6,867 bases of DNA. Source: Gammaproteobacteria bacterium. Lineage in GTDB: Bacteria > Pseudomonadota > Gammaproteobacteria > Pseudomonadales > Azotimanducaceae. Where the stretch lies: the NCBI GenBank assembly GCA_030432795.1, contig JAUILW010000175.1, positions 1-6,867 on the forward strand, given 5' to 3'. The stretch's first letter is position 1. Each line of letters begins with the position of its first letter. A program made the translations under genes and the position numbers. Shown piece after piece: positions 1 through 6,125 of the stretch. The notes below the pieces were generated by a model. The model did no database searches and was not told where the DNA came from. It worked only from the letters and a program-made list of their open reading frames with translations.

Positions 1-46
1 GCTTACTTTCCAGTAAAGCGGTTATGGATTCGGCTGGCGTCGACAT
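1..46 (-). CDS. Possible N-terminus of an unidentified gene, cut by the left edge
   Basis: An ATG on the minus strand at 46 opens a reading frame that stays open to the window edge, 15 codons reading MSTPAESITALLESK. The composition resembles the amphipathic first helix of a small soluble protein, but 15 residues identify no family. The G-rich AGGGA lies directly against the ATG, which is too close for a good ribosome binding site. It would lie downstream of the permease on the same strand, about 140 bp after its stop. Two plus-strand frames are also open across this edge, ending at 72 and 80, so a C-terminal fragment of a plus-strand gene is an alternative. This is a weak call. Confidence 0.22.
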   Translation of the reverse strand, partial: MSTPAESITALLESK

Positions 47-70
47 TCCCTGGTCTCGGTTACGGAATGT

Positions 71-95
71 AAAAAGTTAGCACGAGAACTGCTCG
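71..95 (-). terminator. Weak candidate terminator downstream of the permease gene
   Basis: Read on the minus strand, a short hairpin (CGAG, 5-nt loop, CTCG; 83-95) is followed six bases later by five T residues (75-71). A near-palindrome lies just upstream at 101-116 (TGCGG and CCGCA arms around CATATT). The stem is only 4 bp and the site is about 90 bp beyond the permease stop, so it may be chance. Nothing else convincing was seen in 47-187. Confidence 0.2.
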
Positions 96-187
96 GAGTA
101 TGCGGCATATTCCGCAGGAAATTTGTCGGGTGAACTGCGTCGCGAAATCGCCATCCAGCGCCGGAGAATGGGCCCTGGCCGACCGCG

Positions 188-919
188 TCAAGCCGCCAGC
201 TGATACATCCCGCGCGCCACGCACACCGCCGCGATGGCGAGAATCACGTAACCGCTCCAGCGCCGGAAACTGTCGTCTTCCAGGTGATCCAGCAGCCGCG
301 TACCGATGCGGGTGCCGAGCACGGCAGTCGCCATGGCGAGCCCGTAGAACCACAGTGGCACGTCATCGACCGCACCGATGATCAGACCGTAGTAAAGAAG
401 CTTGATGGCATGGCCGAACGCCTGCGTGATGGCCTTGTTGGCGACGATGGCGTGGCGGCTCAGGGGAGAGTTCAGATAGAAAACATCCAGCAGCGGTCCG
501 GACGCACCGGCCAGGAGCTGGGCGGCGGTGACTACGAAGCCGCAGGTCACGGTGGTCAGCGGCCTCGTGATGTCCAGGCCCTGCAGTCGTTTGGTGAACC
601 GGGCAAGGATCGGCATCGCGCCAACCAGGATCAGCACCACGCCGGCATCGGGCACCAGCATGAGCGCGCTGAACAACCCCAGCGCCAGGGCGGTACCGAG
701 CGCATAGGCGGGGAATATCCGCCAGGCAATGTGTCCGCGGAGAAACCAGGCCCGTGAGCCGTTGGAAGTGAGCTGCACCGCGCCGTGCAGCATCATTGCG
801 CTGGCCACCGAGAGGGTGGAGGCGAGGATCGCCATCAGGATCATGCCGCCGGCCATGCCGAGGATGCCGGACAGAATTGCCGTGCCGAACACGCTCAAGA
901 TCAGCAGTGGGTAGAGCAT
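188..919 (-). CDS. TauE/SafE-family (DUF81) membrane permease
   Basis: A 243-residue, very hydrophobic protein with about seven to eight membrane segments (roughly 4-34, 38-50, 67-90, 92-106, 122-148, 163-183, 187-208, 222-240). It has the two-repeat layout of the TauE/SafE family: an N-terminal Gly-rich loop, GILGMAGG (18-25), then LHGAVQLTSN (44-53), and in the second half LLAGASGPLLD (135-145), ANKAITQAFGH (160-170) and GTRIGTRLLD (202-211) before FRRW (218-221). Family members are inner-membrane carriers for sulfite, sulfoacetate or other small organic anions; the substrate here cannot be told. The frame is open upstream to 1360, but that part is antisense to the regulator gene and not membrane-like. 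ATG 919 places the first membrane segment directly after the start. GTG 925 is an alternative with GAGCAG a few bases upstream. The gene is divergent from a LysR-type regulator, which often signals direct control. Confidence 0.86.
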   Translation of the reverse strand: MLYPLLILSVFGTAILSGILGMAGGMILMAILASTLSVASAMMLHGAVQLTSNGSRAWFLRGHIAWRIFPAYALGTALALGLFSALMLVPDAGVVLILVGAMPILARFTKRLQGLDITRPLTTVTCGFVVTAAQLLAGASGPLLDVFYLNSPLSRHAIVANKAITQAFGHAIKLLYYGLIIGAVDDVPLWFYGLAMATAVLGTRIGTRLLDHLEDDSFRRWSGYVILAIAAVCVARGMYQLAA

Positions 920-940
920 CAGCACATTCTGCTCGACAAG

Positions 941-960
941 ATTCTCGGAAAATAGAGAAT
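941..960. promoter_or_regulatory. Inverted repeat, candidate LysR-type operator
   Basis: ATTCTC (941-946) and GAGAAT (955-960) form a perfect dyad with an 8-base AT-rich spacer, in the 78-bp gap between the divergent permease and LysR-family genes. LysR-type regulators usually bind an interrupted dyad between their own gene and the divergent target. This dyad is centred between two bases, so it is not an exact T-N11-A box, although its position fits. A second, looser pair of arms, TCGACA (933-938) and TGTCGA (978-983), flanks the same region. That this regulator binds here is inference. Confidence 0.42.
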
Positions 961-983
961 ATGTGGAATCCAACTCATGTCGA
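956..983 (-). promoter_or_regulatory. Candidate sigma-70 promoter of the permease gene
   Basis: On the minus strand TCGACA (983-978, five of six matches to TTGACA) is separated by 16 bases from TATTCT (961-956, four of six matches to TATAAT). Transcription would begin near 950, about 30 bases before ATG 919. The -10 box overlaps one arm of the 941-960 dyad, so a bound regulator would directly affect this promoter. No equally good promoter was seen for the LysR-family gene on the plus strand. Confidence 0.35.
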
Positions 984-997
984 AATGGAATTAGACA

Positions 998-1852
998 ATG
1001 CTCGACAACCTGGAAACCCTCATCACGCTGTCGAAGACCGGCACCATGATGGAGACCGCAACGGTGCTGAAGATCTCCCAGTCGGCGGTGAGTAAGCGCA
1101 TCGCCGCTCTTGAGCAGCACTACGACCGCCAGCTCATCGAGCGGCAGGGACGGCGGGTGGTGCTCACGCATCACGGCACCCGCCTGGTGGAGCGGGTGAC
1201 GCCCCTGATGTCGGAACTGCGCCACGTCTTTCTGGAGGACAACGCTCTGCGCAAGGGCAAGATCATCCTGGGTGTGTCGGAGGCCATACTCGCCAGCTGG
1301 GGTCCCAGGCTGTTCGCCTCCGTCGCTGAGGAGATGCCGGAGGTCGAGTTCGAGTTTCATGCGCAGCGCTCACCGGTGGTGCTGGATCGACTGCGCTCGG
1401 GCGAGTACATGGTTGGAATCTGCACCGGCAGCTACGACGCCGAAACGGACCTGGTCAGCGAGGTGATCCGGCTGGAGCCCATGGTCATCATCCCTAGCGC
1501 CCGGAGGCCGCTCGACTACCGGGTGGGCGAGCCGTTGTCGGTGATCACCATCGAATCCCGCTCTGGTGCCTGGCGCTCCATCGAGGAAGATATGCGGCGC
1601 CTGAAGCTGCATCGTGAGACCTCACTCGAGTCGTTCTTCTCGGTGGCGCAGATGGCGCTGGCGGGTTTTGGGCACGGCCTGGTACCCGCCGGTGTGGCGA
1701 AGACGCTGGGCGTCGGCGAGCAGGAGATGATTCATCTGGCGGCCCAGGGATTGAATAGACCGGTTCGATTTGTTGCGCGTAAGTCTATGTTTTCCAGGCT
1801 TTTAGTTCAGAATTTCTATCGGCTGGTCAGCGACCGGGCGGGCGACGTCTAG
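998..1852 (+). CDS. LysR-family transcriptional regulator
   Basis: A 284-residue protein with the LysR layout. Residues 1-60 form the winged helix-turn-helix: helix-turn-helix segment TATVLKISQSAVSKRIAALE (20-39), then the wing ending RRVVLTHHGTRLVE (52-65). A linker helix follows to about residue 85. From residue 88 the effector-binding domain begins (KIILGVSEAIL) and runs to the C-terminus. ATG 998 is the only sensible start, because a TAG in the same frame sits just upstream at 992-994; GGAA at 987-990 can serve as the ribosome binding site. The effector is unknown. The divergent permease and the acyl-CoA synthetase 63 bp downstream on the same strand are the likely targets. The last 80 or so bases are noticeably richer in A+T than the rest of the gene. 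Confidence 0.9.
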   Translation: MLDNLETLITLSKTGTMMETATVLKISQSAVSKRIAALEQHYDRQLIERQGRRVVLTHHGTRLVERVTPLMSELRHVFLEDNALRKGKIILGVSEAILASWGPRLFASVAEEMPEVEFEFHAQRSPVVLDRLRSGEYMVGICTGSYDAETDLVSEVIRLEPMVIIPSARRPLDYRVGEPLSVITIESRSGAWRSIEEDMRRLKLHRETSLESFFSVAQMALAGFGHGLVPAGVAKTLGVGEQEMIHLAAQGLNRPVRFVARKSMFSRLLVQNFYRLVSDRAGDV

Positions 1853-1915
1853 GCATTTGCGCGCGTCCGGTTTCTGCTCCAGACTGGGCTGACCTGATAG
1901 CTTTGGGGGAAGCGG

Positions 1916-3613
1916 ATGGCGGCGTTCGATCTTGAGCGGTATGCGCCTGCGGCGCGGGAACTGCTGGCGCCAGGTGGCCAGTTCGAAGTTGTGATGCGTA
2001 GCGTGCGCGGCGTGGAGCAGCCCACTTTCAAGAACGCACCCTGGCATCTGCGCGAGCTCTTCCAGAGCGCGCTGGAGCATGCCGCTGAAACCTTCTACGT
2101 CTACGAAGACGAGCGATACACCTTTGCAGACGCCTGGCGCAATGCAGAGCGGGTGATGGCAGGTCTTCATGTGCTCGGCGTGCGGCCGGGAGACCGGGTG
2201 GGCATCGCCATGCGCAACTACCCGGAGTGGGTGACGGCGTTCATGGGGGTCACCTCCATGGGTGCGGTGGCGGTCGCCATGAACGCATGGTGGACGGGTG
2301 AGGAGATGATGTACGGCATCAACGACAGCGGTCTGAACACCATGTTCGTGGACCGCGAGCGCCTCGAGGCCCTGTCTCCGTACCTCGACTCCAAGAATCT
2401 GAACGTCATCTGTGTGCGGTCGCAGCATGCCGCTGGGCGCGGCGTGCGCAGCTGGGAGAGCTTCATCCGCTCAGGCAGCGGCGTCATGCATGTGCCGGAG
2501 ATCGATCCGGACGATGCGGCCACCATCCTCTACACCTCCGGCTCAACGTCGCACCCGAAGGGGGGCGTGTCCTCGCATCGCGCTATCATTCACTCCCTCA
2601 TGGGCTGGGAGGCAGCGGCAGCCATCGCCCGTGCGGAGGCGGGCAGACGGCAACGGCCTCCGGAGCGGCAGCCCTCCATGATCCTGACGGTGCCGTTGTT
2701 TCACGTCACGGGCCTCAACGGCCAGCTTCTGCCGTCGTTTCGCAACGGCCGCAAGGTCGTGGGCATGTACAAGTGGGACGCGGAGAAAGCGCTGGCGCTC
2801 ATCGAGCGGGAGAAAGTCACTCACTTCTCCGGCGTGCCCACCATGGCCTACGAGCTGGTCAATTCACCCAACTACGATCAGTACGACTTATCGAGCCTGC
2901 GCAGCATCGGTGGCGGTGGTGCTGCGATGACGCCGAAGCACTCGAGCCGCATTGCTGAGCGCACACAGAACCGGGCTCGCGCGAGCGCCGCATACGCCAT
3001 GACCGAGACCAACGGGCTCACGGCCTCCAACGCCGGAGGAAACCTGCAGGCGAAGCCGCAGAGCTGTGGTCAGGCCTTGCGGCCGCTGGTGTCTGTGCGC
3101 GTGGTCGACCGCGAAGGCCAGCCGCTGGCTGCCGGAGAGACCGGCGAGATCTGCATCAAGGGCCCGATGACCTTCACTGGCTACTGGAACCGGCCGGGTG
3201 ATACCGCAAAGACCATTGTCGACGGCTGGGTGCACACTGGCGATATCGGGCACATGGACGAAGACGGCTTCATATTCATCACCGACCGCGAAAAGGACAT
3301 GATCATCCGTGGCGGCGAGAACATCGGCTGCCAGGAGGTCGAAGCGGTGATCTATGACCATCCGAAGGTCACCGAGTGCGCGGTATTCGGCGTGCCGGAC
3401 GAACGCCTGGGTGAAGTGGTGGCAGCGGTGGTGCGGGCCGCAGACGGGGTCATCCTGACATCTGGCGACATTCAGTCGCACGTCGGTGAGCATCTGGCCC
3501 GGTTCAAGGTGCCCACGCACGTGTGGGTGCGCCGCGACGAGCTGCCGCGCACGGCATCGGGCAAGATCTACAAGAAAGGCATACGCGAGGCGCTGCTGGC
3601 TCAGCTGGGCTGA
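1916..3613 (+). CDS. AMP-forming acyl-CoA synthetase (class I adenylate-forming ligase)
   Basis: A 565-residue ligase of the ANL superfamily. It would activate a carboxylic acid to an acyl-AMP with ATP and then transfer it to CoA. Core motifs occur in order: phosphate-binding loop YTSGSTSHPKGG (206-217), YAMTE (360-364), TGD (441-443) with the nucleotide ribose-binding Asp443, DREKDMIIRGGEN (457-469) at the hinge to the C-terminal domain, and PRTASGK with the catalytic Lys550. The length fits medium- or long-chain fatty acyl or related ligases. The loop normally reads TSGSTGxPKGV, but here the second Gly is Ser212 and the Val is Gly217; YGMTE is YAMTE. The catalytic residues are intact, so activity is expected. 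GGGGGA (1905-1910) five bases before ATG 1916 is a strong ribosome binding site. The gene follows the LysR-family gene by 63 bp and may belong to its regulon. The substrate is not predictable. Confidence 0.9.
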   Translation: MAAFDLERYAPAARELLAPGGQFEVVMRSVRGVEQPTFKNAPWHLRELFQSALEHAAETFYVYEDERYTFADAWRNAERVMAGLHVLGVRPGDRVGIAMRNYPEWVTAFMGVTSMGAVAVAMNAWWTGEEMMYGINDSGLNTMFVDRERLEALSPYLDSKNLNVICVRSQHAAGRGVRSWESFIRSGSGVMHVPEIDPDDAATILYTSGSTSHPKGGVSSHRAIIHSLMGWEAAAAIARAEAGRRQRPPERQPSMILTVPLFHVTGLNGQLLPSFRNGRKVVGMYKWDAEKALALIEREKVTHFSGVPTMAYELVNSPNYDQYDLSSLRSIGGGGAAMTPKHSSRIAERTQNRARASAAYAMTETNGLTASNAGGNLQAKPQSCGQALRPLVSVRVVDREGQPLAAGETGEICIKGPMTFTGYWNRPGDTAKTIVDGWVHTGDIGHMDEDGFIFITDREKDMIIRGGENIGCQEVEAVIYDHPKVTECAVFGVPDERLGEVVAAVVRAADGVILTSGDIQSHVGEHLARFKVPTHVWVRRDELPRTASGKIYKKGIREALLAQLG

Positions 3614-3662
3614 GCGGTGGTGCCTCAGCGAAGCTGAGCGGTGGTGCCTCAGCGAAGCTGAG
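3599..3662. terminator. Three stem-loops between convergent genes, possible bidirectional terminator
   Basis: CTCAGC, 3-base loop, GCTGAG occurs three times at exact 24-base spacing: 3600-3614 (loop TGG, extended to 7 bp by G3599 and C3615), 3624-3638 (loop GAA) and 3648-3662 (loop GAA). The first spans the ligase stop codon and the third spans the end of hemH. Symmetric stems would form in RNA from either strand, which suits the end of two convergent transcripts. No T-run follows on either side, so this would not be a classical intrinsic terminator; it could instead stabilise 3' ends. Confidence 0.4.
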
Positions 3663-3667
3663 CGGTG
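3611..3667. repeat. 24-bp tandem repeat, 2.4 copies, holding both convergent stop codons
   Basis: Two identical 24-bp units (3611-3634 and 3635-3658) start with TGAGCGGTGG and end CAGCGAAGC; a third partial copy covers 3659-3667. The plus-strand ligase ends on the TGA that opens unit 1, and hemH on the minus strand ends on the TGA at 3651-3649 inside unit 2. Because 24 is a multiple of three, each unit brings an in-frame TGA for both genes. The unit probably arose by slippage copying of the hemH 3' end (codons TAQLR and stop). Confidence 0.9.
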
Positions 3668-4656
3668 CGCAGCAGTTCAGCCAACGCTGCCACCCAGGTG
3701 GGGTGGTCGTTCAGGCACGGCACCAGCGTCAGGCGTTCGCCGCCTGCCGCACGAAAGGTCTCTTCGCCCGCCAGCCCGATCTCTTCCAGGGTTTCCAGGT
3801 TGTCGGCAACGAACGCTGGACACACCACAGCGAGGTGGCGCACCCCGGCTTCAGCCAGCTCGACCAGGCGTTGGTCGGTGTACGGGGTCAGCCACGGCAG
3901 GCGCCCAAGGCGTGACTGGTAGCTGATGCTCCAACGGTTGTCCGCCAGGTCTAGCGCTGCCGCCAGCAGGCGTGATGTCACCCGCGTCTGGTGCCGGTAA
4001 CAGGTGGCGTGGGCGGCGGACCGGGTCTCGCAGCAATTGTCGCTGGCCAGGCAGTGCCCACCGGTAGGGTCTGCTTTCGTCAGGTGCCGCTCCGGCAGGC
4101 CGTGATAGCTCATCAGGAGATGATCGTATTCGGCAGGCAGCGCCGCCCGGGTGGCTGCTGCCAGGGCTTCGATGTAGGCGGGTGCGTCGTAGAACGCCGG
4201 CAGGTTGGTAACTTCCATGCCGTTAGGGCAATGCGATGCCGCCGCTTCGAGACTCGTCGTGGTGGTGGAGTCCGCATGATGTGGGTACAGCGGTGCGACC
4301 AGGCAATGCTGCACGCCGCGCGCGGCGAGCTCGGTGAAGGCGCTGGCGATATCCGGCTGGCCATAGCGCATCGCCAGCGCCACCGGGCGGTCGAGCTGTT
4401 GCTGCAGTGCATCGGCCATAGCGCGGCTGTAGTGCAGCAGCGGCGAGCCGTCCGGCCGCCAGATCTTTGCATACGCTTCGGCGCTGCGGCGCGGTCTGGT
4501 GGGCAGGATGAAGGCCGAGACGATGAGGCGACGGATCGGCCACGGCACGTCCAGCACCCGCCGGTCCATGAGAAACTCGTTGAGATAGGCGCGCACGTCC
4601 GCCGTGGACGGCGAAGCCGGGGAGCCGAGATTGATGAGCAGAACGCCGGAAGTCAG
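3649..4656 (-). CDS. hemH: Ferrochelatase (protoporphyrin ferrochelatase)
   Basis: This enzyme inserts Fe2+ into protoporphyrin IX, the last step of protoheme synthesis. From the proposed start it has 335 residues, a usual bacterial length. Conserved segments are GVLLINLGSP near the N-terminus, LMDRRVLDVPWP, the active-site His in SYHGLPERH (His185) and the catalytic Glu in NLETLEEI (Glu288). Cysteines 202, 208, 209 and 219 lie just after the active-site His; Pseudomonas-type enzymes have a similar cluster, as I recall. The frame is open to an ATG at 4794, but the extra 46 residues are antisense to hisH, unlike the family, and upstream of the predicted transcription start near 4683. No ATG, GTG or TTG lies in frame between 4683 and the core. 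CTG 4656 gives MTSGVLLINLGSP, matching the family's usual N-terminus, with AAGG nine bases upstream. The function is secure; the start is an inference. The gene is convergent with the ligase. Confidence 0.93.
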   Translation of the reverse strand: MTSGVLLINLGSPASPSTADVRAYLNEFLMDRRVLDVPWPIRRLIVSAFILPTRPRRSAEAYAKIWRPDGSPLLHYSRAMADALQQQLDRPVALAMRYGQPDIASAFTELAARGVQHCLVAPLYPHHADSTTTTSLEAAASHCPNGMEVTNLPAFYDAPAYIEALAAATRAALPAEYDHLLMSYHGLPERHLTKADPTGGHCLASDNCCETRSAAHATCYRHQTRVTSRLLAAALDLADNRWSISYQSRLGRLPWLTPYTDQRLVELAEAGVRHLAVVCPAFVADNLETLEEIGLAGEETFRAAGGERLTLVPCLNDHPTWVAALAELLRTAQLR

Positions 4657-4667
4657 TGGAGGCAGCC

Positions 4668-4696
4668 TTGGTTGCTTTTGCGCGGTGCGATAGTAT
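4668..4696 (+). promoter_or_regulatory. Candidate sigma-70 promoter of hisH-hisF
   Basis: TTGGTT (4668-4673) is followed by exactly 17 bases and TAGTAT (4691-4696). Transcription would begin near 4703, leaving a leader of about 26 bases before ATG 4729. The leader is too short for a histidine attenuator, and no run of His codons is present. The -10 box is shared with the opposing hemH promoter. Confidence 0.5.
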
Positions 4697-4718
4697 CCGC
4701 GCCCCCATGAGATGTTAA
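4690..4718 (-). promoter_or_regulatory. Candidate sigma-70 promoter of hemH
   Basis: On the minus strand TTAACA (4718-4713, five of six matches to TTGACA) is followed by exactly 17 bases and TACTAT (4695-4690). Transcription would begin near 4683, about 27 bases before the proposed CTG start at 4656. The -10 box overlaps that of the hisH promoter, because GATAGTATC (4689-4697) is symmetric apart from its centre base. Confidence 0.5.
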
Positions 4719-4728
4719 GCGTAAGACC

Positions 4729-5352
4729 ATGCCGCAAGCGGTGATCGTCGACTACGAAGCGGGCAACCTCAAGAGCGTGCAGCGCGCCTGCCACGAGGTG
4801 GGGCTGGATGCGGAAATCGTCGCCGACCCGGAGCGGGTGGCTACGGCCGAACGCGTGATCTTTCCCGGTGTGGGCGCCGCCGGCAGCGCTATGCGCAGCA
4901 TCACGCGACGCGGTTTAGACGACGCTCTGCGCCAGGCGTTTGCCCGCGGCACGCCGATACTCGGCATCTGCCTCGGGCTGCAGATCTCTCTTGATCATTC
5001 CGAAGAGAGCGATACCGACACGCTCGGCCTGATGGCTGGCGAGGTGTGCCGCTTTGCCCTCGACGACCCAGCACTCAAGGTGCCGCACATGGGCTGGAAC
5101 GAGGTGCGCCCAGTGCGTGCTCACCCGGTGCTCGAAGGGATCGAGCCGGGCGATGAGTTCTACTTTGTGCACGCCTACTACCCCAAGCCGCGGGACGAGG
5201 CCTGTGTGTATGCGGTGGCAGAGTACGAGCGACCATTTGCCTGTGCGGTAGGCATGGGCAACTACTTCGCTACGCAGTTTCATCCGGAAAAAAGTGGTCG
5301 GGTGGGCCTGCGACTGATTCAACGTTTTGCGGAGTGGAACGGCACATGCTGA
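4729..5352 (+). CDS. hisH: Imidazole glycerol phosphate synthase, glutaminase subunit HisH
   Basis: This is the class I glutamine amidotransferase subunit of IGP synthase. It hydrolyses glutamine and passes ammonia to HisF, where it enters imidazole glycerol phosphate in histidine synthesis. The protein has 207 residues, typical of the family. Visible landmarks are DYEAGNLKSV near the N-terminus, the oxyanion segment PGVGAAG, the nucleophile Cys81 in GICLGLQ, PHMGWNEV, YFVHAYY, and the other two triad members His185 and Glu187 in TQFHPEKSG. The ribosome binding site before ATG 4729 is weak (only AAG-type matches), but the N-terminus fits the family. The gene heads a short operon with hisF, whose ATG overlaps the hisH stop by seven bases. 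Confidence 0.96.
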   Translation: MPQAVIVDYEAGNLKSVQRACHEVGLDAEIVADPERVATAERVIFPGVGAAGSAMRSITRRGLDDALRQAFARGTPILGICLGLQISLDHSEESDTDTLGLMAGEVCRFALDDPALKVPHMGWNEVRPVRAHPVLEGIEPGDEFYFVHAYYPKPRDEACVYAVAEYERPFACAVGMGNYFATQFHPEKSGRVGLRLIQRFAEWNGTC

Positions 5353-6125
5353 GCAAACGTCTCATTGCCTGCCTCGATGTGCGCGACGGCAAGCTCGCCA
5401 AGAGCGTCAAGTTCGTGGATACCAAGGACATCGGCGATCCGGTGGAGAAGGCCCGCGAGTACTATGCCGACGGTCTGGATGAGCTGGTGTTCTACGACAT
5501 CACCGCATCATCCGACCGGCGCAATATCATGCTGGACGTGGTGGAGCGGGTTGCCGAGCAGGTGTTCATACCTTTGTCAGTCGGCGGCGGCGTGCGCACG
5601 GTGGCGGACGCCACGGACCTGCGCCTGGCAGGTGCTGAGAAAATCAACGTCAACTCCGCAGCGGTGCAGCGGCCGGAGATCATCAGCGAGTGTGCCGAGG
5701 CCATCGGCAATCAGAACGTGGTGCTCAGCATGGACATCCGCCGGGTGGAGGCGAGCACCGCGCTGCCGTCCGGGTATGAGATCGTCATCAACGGCGGTCG
5801 CAAACCCATGGGCATCGATGCATTGTGGTGGGCGCAGGAGGGCGAGCGCCTGGGCGCCGGTGAGCTGGTGGTGAACTCCATCGATGCCGACGGCACCCGC
5901 GACGGCTACGAGATCAACCTCACGCGACGCATCTCTGAAGCCGTGCGTATACCTGTTATCGCGTCCGGGGGTGCGGGCAAGCCCGAGCACCTCAAAGAGG
6001 TGCTGACCGAGGGACGAGCGGACGCAGCGTTGGTAGCGTCGATGGTGCACTATGGCGACTATCGGGTGAGCGAGCTGAAGCGCTACCTGGACAATGAGGG
6101 TGTGAAAATGAGGATGTCCTGGTGA
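5346..6125 (+). CDS. hisF: Imidazole glycerol phosphate synthase, cyclase subunit HisF
   Basis: This (beta-alpha)8-barrel cyclase uses ammonia from HisH to convert PRFAR to imidazole glycerol phosphate and AICAR. The protein has 259 residues. The catalytic aspartates fall at Asp11 (CLDVRDG) and Asp130 (LSMDIRR), the same numbers as in Thermotoga maritima HisF. Its ammonia-gate residues Arg5, Lys19, Glu46, Lys99 and Glu167 are all present. Phosphate-binding loops GGG (80-82) and ASGGAG are intact. This numbering supports ATG 5346 over the in-frame GTG at 5334; GGAA six bases upstream is a ribosome binding site. Overlap with hisH implies translational coupling of the two subunits. The segment after Asp130 and the stretch around residues 101-130 read differently from E. 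coli HisF as remembered, but no key residue is lost. Confidence 0.96.
   Translation: MLSKRLIACLDVRDGKLAKSVKFVDTKDIGDPVEKAREYYADGLDELVFYDITASSDRRNIMLDVVERVAEQVFIPLSVGGGVRTVADATDLRLAGAEKINVNSAAVQRPEIISECAEAIGNQNVVLSMDIRRVEASTALPSGYEIVINGGRKPMGIDALWWAQEGERLGAGELVVNSIDADGTRDGYEINLTRRISEAVRIPVIASGGAGKPEHLKEVLTEGRADAALVASMVHYGDYRVSELKRYLDNEGVKMRMSW
6110..6114 (+). promoter_or_regulatory. Ribosome binding site that decides the oxidoreductase start
   Basis: GAGGA lies inside the end of hisF, seven bases before GTG 6122 but thirteen before ATG 6128. Normal spacing therefore favours GTG 6122, which overlaps the hisF stop as GTGA and suggests translational coupling. Confidence 0.5.

Noticed and set aside
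1..80. Plus-strand C-terminal fragments open across the left edge, ending at 72 or 80
   Set aside because: Both are about 25 codons with no recognisable sequence, and neither can be preferred over the other or over the minus-strand start at 46.
284..757. Plus-strand frame of 157 codons opposite the permease
   Set aside because: It is hydrophilic, Gln/Gly/His-rich and lacks motifs, while the minus strand encodes a coherent multi-span membrane protein.
920..1360. Extension of the permease frame upstream to ATG 1360
   Set aside because: The added 147 residues are His-rich, non-membrane and antisense to the DNA-binding domain of the LysR-family regulator.
2888..3520. Minus-strand frame (210 codons) opposite the acyl-CoA ligase
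   Set aside because: It is His/Arg-rich without motifs and fully covered by the conserved C-terminal half of the ligase.
3991..4710. Long plus-strand frame (239 codons) opposite hemH
   Set aside because: It is antisense to a clear ferrochelatase, is Arg/Gly/Gln-rich with no recognisable domain, and is typical of spurious open frames in GC-rich DNA.
4707..4761. Short leader frames before and across the hisH start as a histidine attenuator
   Set aside because: The frames are very short, contain no His run, and no alternative hairpins with a T-run were seen.
4657..4794. Extension of hemH upstream to ATG 4794 or TTG 4737
   Set aside because: The added residues are antisense to hisH, have no family counterpart, and lie upstream of the predicted hemH transcription start.
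5334..5345. GTG 5334 as the hisF start
   Set aside because: ATG 5346 gives the usual N-terminus and puts the catalytic residues at 11 and 130.
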